From positions 69,342 to 133,341 of the forward strand of contig JBKPAG010000011.1 of NCBI GenBank assembly GCA_046726315.1: 64,000 bases of DNA. Direction: 5' to 3'. Position numbers and translations under genes: made by a program. Of the stretch, positions 44,100-52,085 are shown in pieces. Numbering within the stretch: the first letter of the stretch is position 1; each line of letters starts with the position of its first letter. Source of the DNA: JACVRX01 sp046726315 (GTDB lineage: Bacteria; Actinomycetota; Actinomycetes; Jiangellales; Jiangellaceae). The notes under the pieces are model-generated. The model was given only the letters and a program-made list of their open reading frames with translations, was not told the DNA's origin and searched no databases.

Positions 44100-45305
44100 A
44101 TGGCGGTGCGGAGGGTCGCGATGCTCACGGCCGGGGGGCTTGCCCCGTGCCTTTCGTCGGCCGTCGGGGGACTGATCGAGCGCTACACCCAGGTCGCCCC
44201 CGAGGTCGAGCTTATCGCCTACCCCGACGGGTACGCCGGGCTGCTCGCCGGCCGGTCGATCACAGTGACGCCAGAGGCCCGATCACGTGCCCACCTGTTG
44301 CACCGGTTCGGCGGCAGCCCAATCGGCAACAGCCGGGTCAAGCTCACCAACGTCGACGACCTGGTCAAGCGGGGCCTGGTGGAAAGCGGACAGGATCCGC
44401 TGGCCGTGGCCGCCGACCAGCTCACCCGCGACGCCGTCGACGTCCTGCACACGATCGGTGGCGATGACACCAACTCGACCGCAGCCGATCTCGCGGCCTA
44501 CCTCGAGCGGCATGGCTATGCGCTCACCGTCGTGGGCCTGCCAAAGACGATCGACAATGACGTCGTTCCGGTCAAGCAGAGCCTCGGTGCGTGGACGGCC
44601 GCCGAGCAGGCGGCGTTGTATGCCCGAAACATCGTGGCCGAACACTCGTCGAACCCACGGATGCTCATCGTGCACGAGGTCATGGGCCGCAACTGCGGTT
44701 GGCTCACGGCCGAAACGGCCCGGGTCTACCGCGCCTGGCTGGCTGACCAGGAATGGAACCCGCAGATCGGGCTGGATAGTCGCCGCTGGGACATCCACGG
44801 CGTTTACGTGCCCGAAGCCGACCTTGATATCAAGGCCGAGGCCCGCCGGTTGCGGACCAATATGGACGAGATCGGATGCGTCAACCTGCTCATCTCCGAG
44901 GGCGCCGGCGTTGCGTCGATCGTCGCGGAGCTGGAAGCGGCCGGCGAGCCGGTCGAGCGGGACCCGTTCGGTCACGTCCAGCTCGACAAGATCAACCCGG
45001 GTGCCTGGTTCGGCAAGCAGTTCGCGCAGCAGCTGGGGGCGGAGAAGGTCATGGTCCAGAAGAGCGGCTACTTCAGCCGATCAGCTGCGGCCAACGCACA
45101 AGACCTCGAGCTGATCAAAACCTGCGTCGACCACGCCGTCGATTGCGCCTTGCGCGGCGAGGGAGGGGTCGTCGGGCATGACGAGGACCACGATGGACAG
45201 CTACGCGCCATCGAGTTCGACCGGATCAAGGGCGGCAAGCGGTTCGACCCGACGGTCGACTGGTTCGCTGGCCTGCTGGTGGACATCGGCCAAGCGGTCG
45301 GTTGA
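44100..45305 (+). CDS. pfp: Pyrophosphate-dependent 6-phosphofructokinase
   Basis: Phosphorylates fructose 6-phosphate using PPi (EC 2.7.1.90), reversible glycolytic step. The 401-residue protein has LTAGGLAPCLSSAVGG at the start, the GGDDTNSTA motif (about 120-128), where the second Asp replaces the Gly of ATP-using enzymes, and GLPKTIDNDVV with the Lys typical of PPi enzymes. IVHEVMGRNCGWL and LDKINPGAWF support the group. ATG 44100 has only weak AAGGGG upstream. Confidence 0.92.
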   Translation: MAVRRVAMLTAGGLAPCLSSAVGGLIERYTQVAPEVELIAYPDGYAGLLAGRSITVTPEARSRAHLLHRFGGSPIGNSRVKLTNVDDLVKRGLVESGQDPLAVAADQLTRDAVDVLHTIGGDDTNSTAADLAAYLERHGYALTVVGLPKTIDNDVVPVKQSLGAWTAAEQAALYARNIVAEHSSNPRMLIVHEVMGRNCGWLTAETARVYRAWLADQEWNPQIGLDSRRWDIHGVYVPEADLDIKAEARRLRTNMDEIGCVNLLISEGAGVASIVAELEAAGEPVERDPFGHVQLDKINPGAWFGKQFAQQLGAEKVMVQKSGYFSRSAAANAQDLELIKTCVDHAVDCALRGEGGVVGHDEDHDGQLRAIEFDRIKGGKRFDPTVDWFAGLLVDIGQAVG

Positions 45306-45382
45306 TTCGATGCCAGGCGAGGCTTCCCGAGCGATCTCCGGGGTGTCGCGATGAACGCCCACGCTGAGACTTGAACAGCACC

Positions 45383-46336
45383 TCACGCCACGCGCACGAC
45401 CACCTTCCCCTTGGCGTGGCCTTGTTCCAGGTAGGCGATCGCGGCGGGGATTTCGGCGAACGGATAGCGCCGGTCGATGTGCGGGCGCACCTTGCCGGCC
45501 TCAATCAGCCTCGAAAGGAGCTCCATATCCTCGGTGGCTGCGTGCGCCGAGACCATTGCGATGTCCTTGCCGCCGCGCAGCGAAACGCCCATCAGCTTCG
45601 CCACGCTGCTGAACCCGACGACGGCGGCCTTGCCGCCCTCGGCAAGCGCACGTCTGAGATCGGGCACCGATCGGTTCCCGACCGTGTCGAGGATGAGGTC
45701 GTAGCGGCGTCCGTTACGGGCGAAGTCGGTCGTCGTGTAGTCGACGACGTAATCGGCGCCGAGCGAACGGACGAGGTCGATGTTCCGAGTGCTCGTCACA
45801 CCGGTTACCTCGGGCCCGTATGTTTTGGCGATCTGGACCGCAAAGGTGCCGATGCCGCCGGAAGCGCCATTGATGAGCACCTTCTGCCCGGGCTGGATTT
45901 GTCCGTGGTGGCGAAGGCCGTGCAGCGCGGTTACCGCTGCCATCGGAACAGCGGCCGCTTCCTCGAACGACAAGTTCGCCGGCTTCAACGACAGGACGTC
46001 AACTGGCACCGAAACGTATTCTGCGAAGCCGCCGTAACCGTGGTCTAAGAGATTCGCATAGACCTCGTCTCCGGGCTTGAACTGGGTCACGCCGTCGCCG
46101 ACCGCCTCCACCTGCCCGGCAATGTCGACGCCGAGGATCCCATGTTTCGGCCGCAGCAAGCCCAGGGTGGCACGCGAAAAGAGGGGCTTGCCACGCATGG
46201 AATGCCAGTCCGCCGGATTGACGGACACTCCCAGGACCTTCACCAGGACTCCATCGGTACCCGGCGCGGGCTTCTCGACCTCCGCCATCCGAAGCGTCTC
46301 CGGCGGCCCGTACCTCTCCAAAATGAACGCCTGCAT
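45383..46336 (-). CDS. Zinc-free NADP-dependent quinone oxidoreductase-like protein
   Basis: A 317-residue medium-chain dehydrogenase/reductase of the QOR group. The N-terminal GroES-like domain has VNPADWHSMRGK and GVDIAGQVEAVGDGV; the Rossmann part has VLINGASGGIGTFAVQIAK (about 148-166). The catalytic zinc cysteine and structural zinc loop are absent. It ends HAKGKVVVRVA as in the family. The substrate cannot be told. Start ATG 46336; 88 bases separate it from the acyltransferase stop upstream. Confidence 0.85.
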   Translation of the reverse strand: MQAFILERYGPPETLRMAEVEKPAPGTDGVLVKVLGVSVNPADWHSMRGKPLFSRATLGLLRPKHGILGVDIAGQVEAVGDGVTQFKPGDEVYANLLDHGYGGFAEYVSVPVDVLSLKPANLSFEEAAAVPMAAVTALHGLRHHGQIQPGQKVLINGASGGIGTFAVQIAKTYGPEVTGVTSTRNIDLVRSLGADYVVDYTTTDFARNGRRYDLILDTVGNRSVPDLRRALAEGGKAAVVGFSSVAKLMGVSLRGGKDIAMVSAHAATEDMELLSRLIEAGKVRPHIDRRYPFAEIPAAIAYLEQGHAKGKVVVRVA

Positions 46337-46424
46337 CACTGGGCTCCCGGTTCCGCTGGTCGGGCACCGGCCGCGGCATGGGCCAACAACCGACTGGTAG
46401 AGCTCTACTCTCACACGCGATACA

Positions 46425-47141
46425 TCAACTCGGTTCGCGATGGTTCTTGTGCTGCTTCCTCGCTGCCGCGATCTCGGCCTTGGCGCGCTGGGCATAGATG
46501 TCGACGTACTCCCGACCGGACAGCTCCATGAGGGCGTAGACGATCTCGTCGGTGACCGACCGCAGCACATAGCGGTCGTCCTCCATGCCGTCGTAGCGGC
46601 TGAAGTCCAACGGCTTGCCGCAGCGCACGCCGGGGCGCATCACCTTCGGGATCAGCCGACCGGGTGGCTGCATCTTGTCCGTGTCGATCATGGCCACCGG
46701 GATGACCGGGACTTTTGCCTCCAATGCCATCCGAGCGACGCCGGTCTTGCCGCGGTAGAGCCGGCCGTCGGGCGAGCGGGTTCCTTCTGGATAGATCCCG
46801 AGCAGGTCGCCACGGCGGAGGACCTTCAGCCCGGCTCGGATGGCCGCCTCGCTCGCCTTGCCGCCCGCGCGGTCTATGGGCACCTGACCGACTCCGCGGA
46901 AGAACACCCGAGTCAGCCAGCCCTTCAACCCGCTGCCGGTGAAGTAATCACTCTTGGCGAGAAAGGTCACCCTGCGTGGCACGACCAGCGGCATGAACAG
47001 CGAGTCGGAAAAAGACAGATGGTTACTCGCCACGATCGCCGCGCCCTGAGCGGGAATGTGTTCTAGGCCCTCGGCCCACGGTCGGTACACGAGCCGCAAC
47101 AGCGGGCCCAGAATGACCCGCTTGAGAAACCAATAGAACAC
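46425..47141 (-). CDS. Lysophospholipid acyltransferase, PlsC family
   Basis: Transfers an acyl group to lysophosphatidic acid or a related lipid at the membrane. The 238-residue protein begins MFYWFLKRVILGPLLRLVYR, an interfacial helix, followed by SNHLSFSDSLFMP (HX4D, about residues 40-52), YPEGTRSPDGRLYRGKTG (about 120-137) and VPVIPVAMIDTD. It ends in a basic tail. Start GTG 47141. Divergent from the esterase gene. Confidence 0.9.
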   Translation of the reverse strand: MFYWFLKRVILGPLLRLVYRPWAEGLEHIPAQGAAIVASNHLSFSDSLFMPLVVPRRVTFLAKSDYFTGSGLKGWLTRVFFRGVGQVPIDRAGGKASEAAIRAGLKVLRRGDLLGIYPEGTRSPDGRLYRGKTGVARMALEAKVPVIPVAMIDTDKMQPPGRLIPKVMRPGVRCGKPLDFSRYDGMEDDRYVLRSVTDEIVYALMELSGREYVDIYAQRAKAEIAAARKQHKNHREPS

Positions 47142-47234
47142 GCCCGAACACTACTGGACCGCGACCATCAGCCCCCGGCTGCGAGGAGCCGTGCGACGAT
47201 GCCGTTGGCCGACCTCATCCAGCCAGGAGACGGT

Positions 47235-47999
47235 ATGTCGATCGTCGCGGGAGCCGAGCCGTTCCATCGGGACGGCGGGCCCAGGGGCATGCTGCTCTTG
47301 CACGGCCTGACCGGCTCGCCCGCTGCCATGCGGCCGTGGGCCGAATACCTGGCGGCTGCTGGGCTGACGGTGGACGTGCCGCTGCTGCCCGGGCACGGAA
47401 CCACCTGGCAGGAGCTCAACATGACCCGTTGGCCAGACTGGTTTGCCACGGCCGAACGATCCCTGCTCCGGCTGGCCGACCGCTGCGACCAGGTGCTCGT
47501 GGGTGGGCTGTCGATGGGCGGCTGCCTGGCCCTCCGCCTCGCCGAAACACACGGCGACATCGTCAGCGGTCTCGTCCTGGTGAACCCTGCCATCGCGAGC
47601 GGCGACAAGCGGCTGCTGCCCCTGCCTGTGCTGCACCGGGTGGTGCCATCACTGTCTGCGCTGTCGGGTGACATCGCCATGCCCGGCCAGGACGAGATCG
47701 CTTACAGCCGCACTCCGTTACGGGCGTTACACTCACTGACCCGGCTGTGGCGGCTGGTTACTGCCGATCTGCCCACCGTGACCCAACCGTTGTTGATCTA
47801 TCGAAGTGATCAGGACCACCTCGTCGACGCGAAGAGCCTTGGGCTCATCCGGTCCCGCGTGTCCTCGATCGACGTCACCGTCGTCGCCCTGCGCGAGAGT
47901 TATCACGTGGCGACCCTCGATTACGATGCCGAGAAGATCTTCGCGGGATCGCTGGAACTCGTTCGCCGGCTCGCACCTGCCACGCAGGACGGCGGCTAA
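47235..47999 (+). CDS. Alpha/beta-hydrolase, Est30-type carboxylesterase
   Basis: Monofunctional esterase/lipase-like hydrolase of 254 residues. The oxyanion strand LLLHGLTGSPAAMRPWAEYL is at about 24-43, the nucleophile elbow VGGLSMGGCLAL near 100-111, Asp in SDQDHLVD and His in ESYHVATLDYD, the Est30/monoglyceride lipase pattern. ATG 47235 is preferred over ATG 47199 because GGAG stands five bases before it. The following small membrane gene starts three bases after its stop. In the 46-54 kb block it follows an acyltransferase on the other strand. Confidence 0.85.
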   Translation: MSIVAGAEPFHRDGGPRGMLLLHGLTGSPAAMRPWAEYLAAAGLTVDVPLLPGHGTTWQELNMTRWPDWFATAERSLLRLADRCDQVLVGGLSMGGCLALRLAETHGDIVSGLVLVNPAIASGDKRLLPLPVLHRVVPSLSALSGDIAMPGQDEIAYSRTPLRALHSLTRLWRLVTADLPTVTQPLLIYRSDQDHLVDAKSLGLIRSRVSSIDVTVVALRESYHVATLDYDAEKIFAGSLELVRRLAPATQDGG

Positions 48000-48001
48000 C
48001 C

Positions 48002-48412
48002 GTGTCGCGTGACGACGAGCAGGTCTGGGCCGATCTGGTCGAGGCCTTTCACGCCTCACCGGACGAGGACCCGCGGTCGCCGATATCCGAGGACCGCGGG
48101 CTCGACGCCGACGATTCGGCCCTGACCGGGACGTCGCACCCAGAGCCGGCTGGTCCACCAGCCGAGGCAGAGGGCCACTTCATCCCTCCGCCCCCACCCC
48201 CGTTGCCGCGTGGCGACCACGTGTCCCGGCTGGCCTGGGCAGGAGTCCTCGGGGTTCCCGTTTTTCTGGTCGTCGCCGTCGCATTGGGTTGGCACCTGCC
48301 GTCGTGGGCAACGACGCTTGCGGTCATCGCCTTGTTCGCCGGGTTCGCAACACTGGTGGCGCGAATGCGCGGCCACGATCCCCATGATCCCGACGACGGC
48401 GCCGTCGTTTGA
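48002..48412 (+). CDS. Small membrane protein with PPPPPP linker
   Basis: A 136-residue protein: acidic N-terminal half (about 1-55), the motif GHFIPPPPPPLPRGDHVSRL, then two helices (about 78-97 and 102-120) and an acidic His/Asp-rich tail. From memory this plan is conserved in actinobacteria beside the glucokinase cluster, without function. Start GTG 48002, directly after the esterase stop, so the two are one transcript. Confidence 0.75.
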   Translation: MSRDDEQVWADLVEAFHASPDEDPRSPISEDRGLDADDSALTGTSHPEPAGPPAEAEGHFIPPPPPPLPRGDHVSRLAWAGVLGVPVFLVVAVALGWHLPSWATTLAVIALFAGFATLVARMRGHDPHDPDDGAVV

Positions 48413-48418
48413 TCTGCG

Positions 48419-49114
48419 TTACCGCCCCCAAGCCGGCAAGGCGTCGAGTTCGACGTCGACCAGCACGGGCCGGTGATCGCTCGCAGCGACCACATCGACG
48501 CCATCGATGACTCGGTACGAATCGATCCGGGCCGGTCCGCGAACGAAGATGCCGTCGATACGACGGCGGGGAAACTGCGTGGAGAAGGTGGGTGTGTCGT
48601 CTGCAGCGCCTGCATCGGCGAACTCTGCAGCAATGGCACGCCATGCCGGGCTGTCCGACGGCTCGTTGATGTCGCCGGCCAGAACAGTCACAGCGCAGCC
48701 GAATCGATCGACCAGCCCGACCAGTTCACCGCGATGGCGTAACCGCTCGGCGGAGTCGAGGCCGAGGTGCGCGCTCGCCACGACCGCTTGAGCTGCGCCG
48801 AGTTTGGCCAAGGCAGCGACCGCACCGCGTTGCTGCAGCCCGGGGGTTCGGCTGAAGCGGTACTCGAGGGTACTCCGGACGTCGACGCGCAACGAGGCGA
48901 GCATCGCAGTGCCGCCTGTCGTCCCACCGCCGCCGACGTAGAGCAGACCCGTGTCCCGGGCCAGTGCCGCGCACCGTCCGCGCCAGCGCAGCCGCCGGGG
49001 CGCCTCCTGCAGGCAAAGCAGATCCGGGTCGAGGTCGCGGATCACCCGCACGAGCGCGGCTCTGTCGTCGCGCAATGACCGGACGTTGTAGCTGACCACC
49101 CGCAGGCGCACCAC
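48419..49114 (-). CDS. Endonuclease/exonuclease/phosphatase-family protein
   Basis: A 231-residue EEP-fold enzyme cleaving phosphodiesters in nucleic acids or lipids. Motifs: RVVSYNVRSLRDD (Asn about 9), LLCLQEAPR (metal Glu about 35), VASAHLGLD (His), LAGDINEPSDSPAW (Asp/Asn) and VVAASDHRPVLVDV (terminal Asp-His). No signal peptide. The start is GTG 49114 (or 49111), eight bases from a -10-like AGCCTA complement, so probably leaderless. The intergenic space to the divergent aldo/keto reductase is only 30 bases. Confidence 0.87.
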   Translation of the reverse strand: MVRLRVVSYNVRSLRDDRAALVRVIRDLDPDLLCLQEAPRRLRWRGRCAALARDTGLLYVGGGGTTGGTAMLASLRVDVRSTLEYRFSRTPGLQQRGAVAALAKLGAAQAVVASAHLGLDSAERLRHRGELVGLVDRFGCAVTVLAGDINEPSDSPAWRAIAAEFADAGAADDTPTFSTQFPRRRIDGIFVRGPARIDSYRVIDGVDVVAASDHRPVLVDVELDALPAWGR

Positions 49115-49122
49115 GGCAGCCC

Positions 49123-49136
49123 AGCCTAGATAGCGT
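49123..49136. promoter_or_regulatory. Compact divergent leaderless promoter pair
   Basis: TAGGCT on the minus strand (49123-49128) ends eight bases before GTG 49114, and TAGCGT on the plus strand (49131-49136) ends eight bases before ATG 49145. Both genes lack ribosome sites. The -35 regions would lie inside the opposite gene. Confidence 0.4.
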
Positions 49137-49144
49137 GCGAACCC

Positions 49145-50146
49145 ATGGATGTCACGATGTTGGGATCGACCGGACCGATGGTTTCGGCACAGGGACTGGG
49201 CTGTATGGGCATGAGCCACGGCTACGGCGCTGGAGACGAAACCGAATCACTCGCGGTGCTCCGGCGTGCACTCGAACTCGGGGTCACGTTCTGGGACACG
49301 GCCGACTACTACGCTGCCGGTGCAAACGAGGCACTGCTCGCCAAGGTGCTCGCTGAGCATCGCAGCGAGGTCGTGCTGGCGACGAAGTTCGGCCTGGTCG
49401 CGGATGCAAACTCGGCCGCGACAAAGGCGGTGCGCGGCGACGCCGGTTACGTCCGGTCGGCCTGCGAGGCGAGTATGCGTCGCCTGAAGACGGACGTGAT
49501 CGACCTTTACTACCAGCACCGCGTCGACGTCACTGTTCCGATCGAGGAAACGGTCGGCGCGATGGCTGAGCTTGTTACCGCCGGCAAGGTGCGCCATCTG
49601 GGACTGTCCGAGGCCACCGCAAGTGAGCTGCGGCGCGCCGCCGCTGTGCATCCGATCGCGGCCGTGCAGTCGGAATGGTCACTGTGGAGCCGGGACGTCG
49701 AGGAGTCCGTGGTCCCCGCTTGCCATGAGCTGAGCGTGGGCTTCGTGCCGTACTCGCCGCTGGGACGAGGTTTTCTCACGGGGACGCTCGGTCCGGTCGA
49801 GCAACTCCCGGCGGATGACATCCGACGGTCGCAGCCGCGTCTTGCGTCCCCGGTGATCGACACGAATCTGGCCCTGGTCGGGCAGGTCAGGCAGGTGGCT
49901 GCCGACCTCGGTGTCGCGCCCGCGCAAGTGGCGCTCAGCTGGGTGCACCATCGACAGGAGGTCTGGGAATTGCCGGTGGTTCCCATCCCCGGGACGAAGC
50001 GGATTCGCTGGCTCGAGCAGAATGTCGCCGCGCTCGACATACGGCTGCCATCGGAGGCGTTGGACCGGCTCGACCGGCTCGCAGCAATGGCCGTCGGCGA
50101 CCGGCATCCGCAGATCGGCCTCACCTCGGCCGGTGGACGCGCCTGA
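49145..50146 (+). CDS. Aldo/keto reductase
   Basis: NADPH-dependent reductase of 333 residues, of the AKR13/YajO-like group. Features: LGCMGMSHGYG near residue 20, catalytic Asp/Tyr in FWDTADYYAAGANE (about 48-61), Lys in LATKFGL and His in LYYQHRVD, and the C-terminal cofactor segment VVPIPGTKRIRWLEQNV. It is a different subgroup from the reductase at 9069-10103, lacking its GPPYGSAE insert. The start is ATG 49145 with no leader. The substrate is unknown. Confidence 0.87.
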   Translation: MDVTMLGSTGPMVSAQGLGCMGMSHGYGAGDETESLAVLRRALELGVTFWDTADYYAAGANEALLAKVLAEHRSEVVLATKFGLVADANSAATKAVRGDAGYVRSACEASMRRLKTDVIDLYYQHRVDVTVPIEETVGAMAELVTAGKVRHLGLSEATASELRRAAAVHPIAAVQSEWSLWSRDVEESVVPACHELSVGFVPYSPLGRGFLTGTLGPVEQLPADDIRRSQPRLASPVIDTNLALVGQVRQVAADLGVAPAQVALSWVHHRQEVWELPVVPIPGTKRIRWLEQNVAALDIRLPSEALDRLDRLAAMAVGDRHPQIGLTSAGGRA

Positions 50147-50178
50147 ACTCTGCATGGGCCGCCGATGACGAGAGCGGT

Positions 50179-51120
50179 TCAGCGGCGGGCGAGGTCGGCG
50201 GCGCCGACGATGCCGGCGTCGTTGCCGAGTGTTGCAATCCGGATCTCCGCTTCGGGGCGGTAACCGCGGCCGGTCAGGTTGCGCCGGAACGCCGCGACGG
50301 TGGGAGCCAGCAACAACTCGGCCGCCTCGGAGACGCCGCCGCCGATGACGAACACGGCCGGATCCAGAATCGCTGCAAATGAGGCCAGCGCTTCGCCCAG
50401 CCATCGGCCGAGGTCGGCGATCAGCTCGCGAGCCGGCGGGTCACCCTCCTGGGCGGCTCGGGTGACCATCGGGCCGGTAATCGCTTGCGGGTCGCCGCCC
50501 GCCATCTCGAGCATCCGCGCGGCGAAGATCGAATGCGAATCCGCGAGCTCCCTCGCCTCCCGAACGAGTGCTCGGCCGCTCGCATACTGCTCTACGCAGC
50601 CCCGGTTGCCGCATCCACACAAGTACCCGTCAGGAACGATCCGTACATGGCCGAGCTCGCCGCCGATGCCGTGCGCACCCCGATAGAGATGGCCGTCGAG
50701 TACGACTCCGCCGCCGATTCCGGTGCCGACGGTCACGCAGACCATGTCATCGACGTCCTCGGCGGCGCCGAACCGGAACTCGCCCCACGCCGCGGCGTTT
50801 GCGTCGTTCTCGACCACGACGCGCAGGCCGGTGGCACCGGACACCTGGTCCCGGACCGGCACCTCACGCCAGGCCAGGTTCGCCGCGAACATCACTGTGG
50901 ATCGAGCGGCGTCGACGAATCCGGCCGAGCCGACACCGACGCCGTCCACCTCGCGGCCCGCCCGGAGCTCGTCGACCACTGTGATGATCTCTCGGACAAT
51001 CGCCGCGGGATCGGTCGACGGCGTGTCCCGTCTGCTGCGCGCCGCGATCGCGCCTGCCTCGTCCACCAACCCACCGGCGATCTTGGTACCGCCGACGTCA
51101 AGGCCGATCGTGAAGCCCAC
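50179..51120 (-). CDS. glk: ROK-family glucokinase
   Basis: Phosphorylates glucose with ATP; in actinobacteria also mediates carbon catabolite repression. The 313-residue protein has the phosphate-binding LDVGGTKIAGGLVDE at the start, ENDANAAAWGE (about 103-113), VGTGIGGGVVLDG, and the ROK zinc site GHVRIVPDGYLCGCGNRGC (about 155-173). There is no N-terminal helix-turn-helix, so it is an enzyme rather than a ROK repressor. Start GTG 51120, one base after the SRPBCC stop. Confidence 0.93.
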   Translation of the reverse strand: MGFTIGLDVGGTKIAGGLVDEAGAIAARSRRDTPSTDPAAIVREIITVVDELRAGREVDGVGVGSAGFVDAARSTVMFAANLAWREVPVRDQVSGATGLRVVVENDANAAAWGEFRFGAAEDVDDMVCVTVGTGIGGGVVLDGHLYRGAHGIGGELGHVRIVPDGYLCGCGNRGCVEQYASGRALVREARELADSHSIFAARMLEMAGGDPQAITGPMVTRAAQEGDPPARELIADLGRWLGEALASFAAILDPAVFVIGGGVSEAAELLLAPTVAAFRRNLTGRGYRPEAEIRIATLGNDAGIVGAADLARR

Positions 51121-51121
51121 C

Positions 51122-51559
51122 TCACCCCTCCACGCGCTTCTTGAGCTCCTTCAGCGCGGTGTCGATGATCACCTTCTCGGCCTTTCTTTTCATCAGGCCG
51201 AGCATCGGGATCGCCACATCGACAGTCAGCTGGTAGGTGACGTCGGTGATGCCGTCAGCCGACTCGCGCAGCGTGTACGAGCCGTCGAGAGCGCGCAGCA
51301 GCTTGGCACTCACGAGCGTCCAGCGCACCTGCTCGTCGTCGTCCCACTCGTAGGACAGCGTGTACGTGTCCTTGATCGCCCCGGCATCGAGGACGAAACG
51401 GGCTTCGGCCGGCCGTGCGTCGTCCTCGTACACCGTCAAGACCTCGACCTCACGCACCGAGGCCGTCCACTCGGGGTAAGCCCCGAGATCGGCGATCACC
51501 GCCATGACCTCGGCGGCCGGAGCCGCGATGGTGATGCTCGATGTGGTCTGCTCGGCCAT
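51122..51559 (-). CDS. SRPBCC/START-like protein
   Basis: A 145-residue START-fold (polyketide cyclase/Bet v1-like) protein, which typically binds a hydrophobic ligand. It opens ITIAAPAAEVMAVIADLGAY, a hallmark, continues EWTASVREVEVL, and ends MKRKAEKVIIDTALKELKKR, the helix over the ligand cavity. From memory such a gene precedes glk in Streptomyces. Start ATG 51559. The glk start is one base behind its stop, so they are one operon, but the metabolic connection is unknown. Confidence 0.88.
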   Translation of the reverse strand: MAEQTTSSITIAAPAAEVMAVIADLGAYPEWTASVREVEVLTVYEDDARPAEARFVLDAGAIKDTYTLSYEWDDDEQVRWTLVSAKLLRALDGSYTLRESADGITDVTYQLTVDVAIPMLGLMKRKAEKVIIDTALKELKKRVEG

Positions 51560-51598
51560 GCGAATTCCCGTCGTAGGTCGCGAGCCGGAGACTACCGG

Positions 51599-52012
51599 TC
51601 AGGTCTCTCCGCGCGGCAAGCCCGCCAGACGGCCTCGTTCCAGCTCGTCCTTGAGGGCGGTCACATGTCGCTTGAACGCTTTCGAGTAGGCGCGCCGGAT
51701 CCGAGTGGCGTCGGCCGGCTCGCCCGACCGCGCGCGGAGGAACCAGTGCACGATCACCCCGTCGTGCCATGGTTCCAACCAGATTTCGGCGGTCCCCGTC
51801 AGCGTCCCGGACACCGACCAGACAATCCCGTCCAGACCACGGTCCAGCGTGACCAGCAGCAACAGGTCCGGCCACCACGCCTGCCATCGGTCCGGGTCTG
51901 CGAGGCGCTCCGCGACCTGTTCTCGACCGGCCACGACAAACGTCTCGTCGATGATGTCCACCGACGCCTCCGGCACGCCGTCAGCTCCTTCCGGTCGTAT
52001 CTGCACGGCCAT
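51599..52012 (-). CDS. Second SRPBCC-like (polyketide cyclase/lipid transport) protein
   Basis: A 137-residue START-like protein. Seen are VDIIDETFVVAGREQVAERL, WWPDLLLLVTLDRGLDGIVW, TAEIWLEPWHDGVIVHWFLR and AFKRHVTALKDELERGR. The start is uncertain: ATG 52012 (MAVQIRPEGAD) gives this length, ATG 52087 adds 25 residues and would overlap the divergent kinase start. It lies 39 bases before the next SRPBCC gene and probably heads the operon ending with glk. Confidence 0.78.
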   Translation of the reverse strand: MAVQIRPEGADGVPEASVDIIDETFVVAGREQVAERLADPDRWQAWWPDLLLLVTLDRGLDGIVWSVSGTLTGTAEIWLEPWHDGVIVHWFLRARSGEPADATRIRRAYSKAFKRHVTALKDELERGRLAGLPRGET

Positions 52013-52085
52013 CCCCAGATCCCGCGCAGCAGAAATCACCGTCGGACCAACCCACCCTGCCCTCGGATGTTGCACACTTTCCCGC

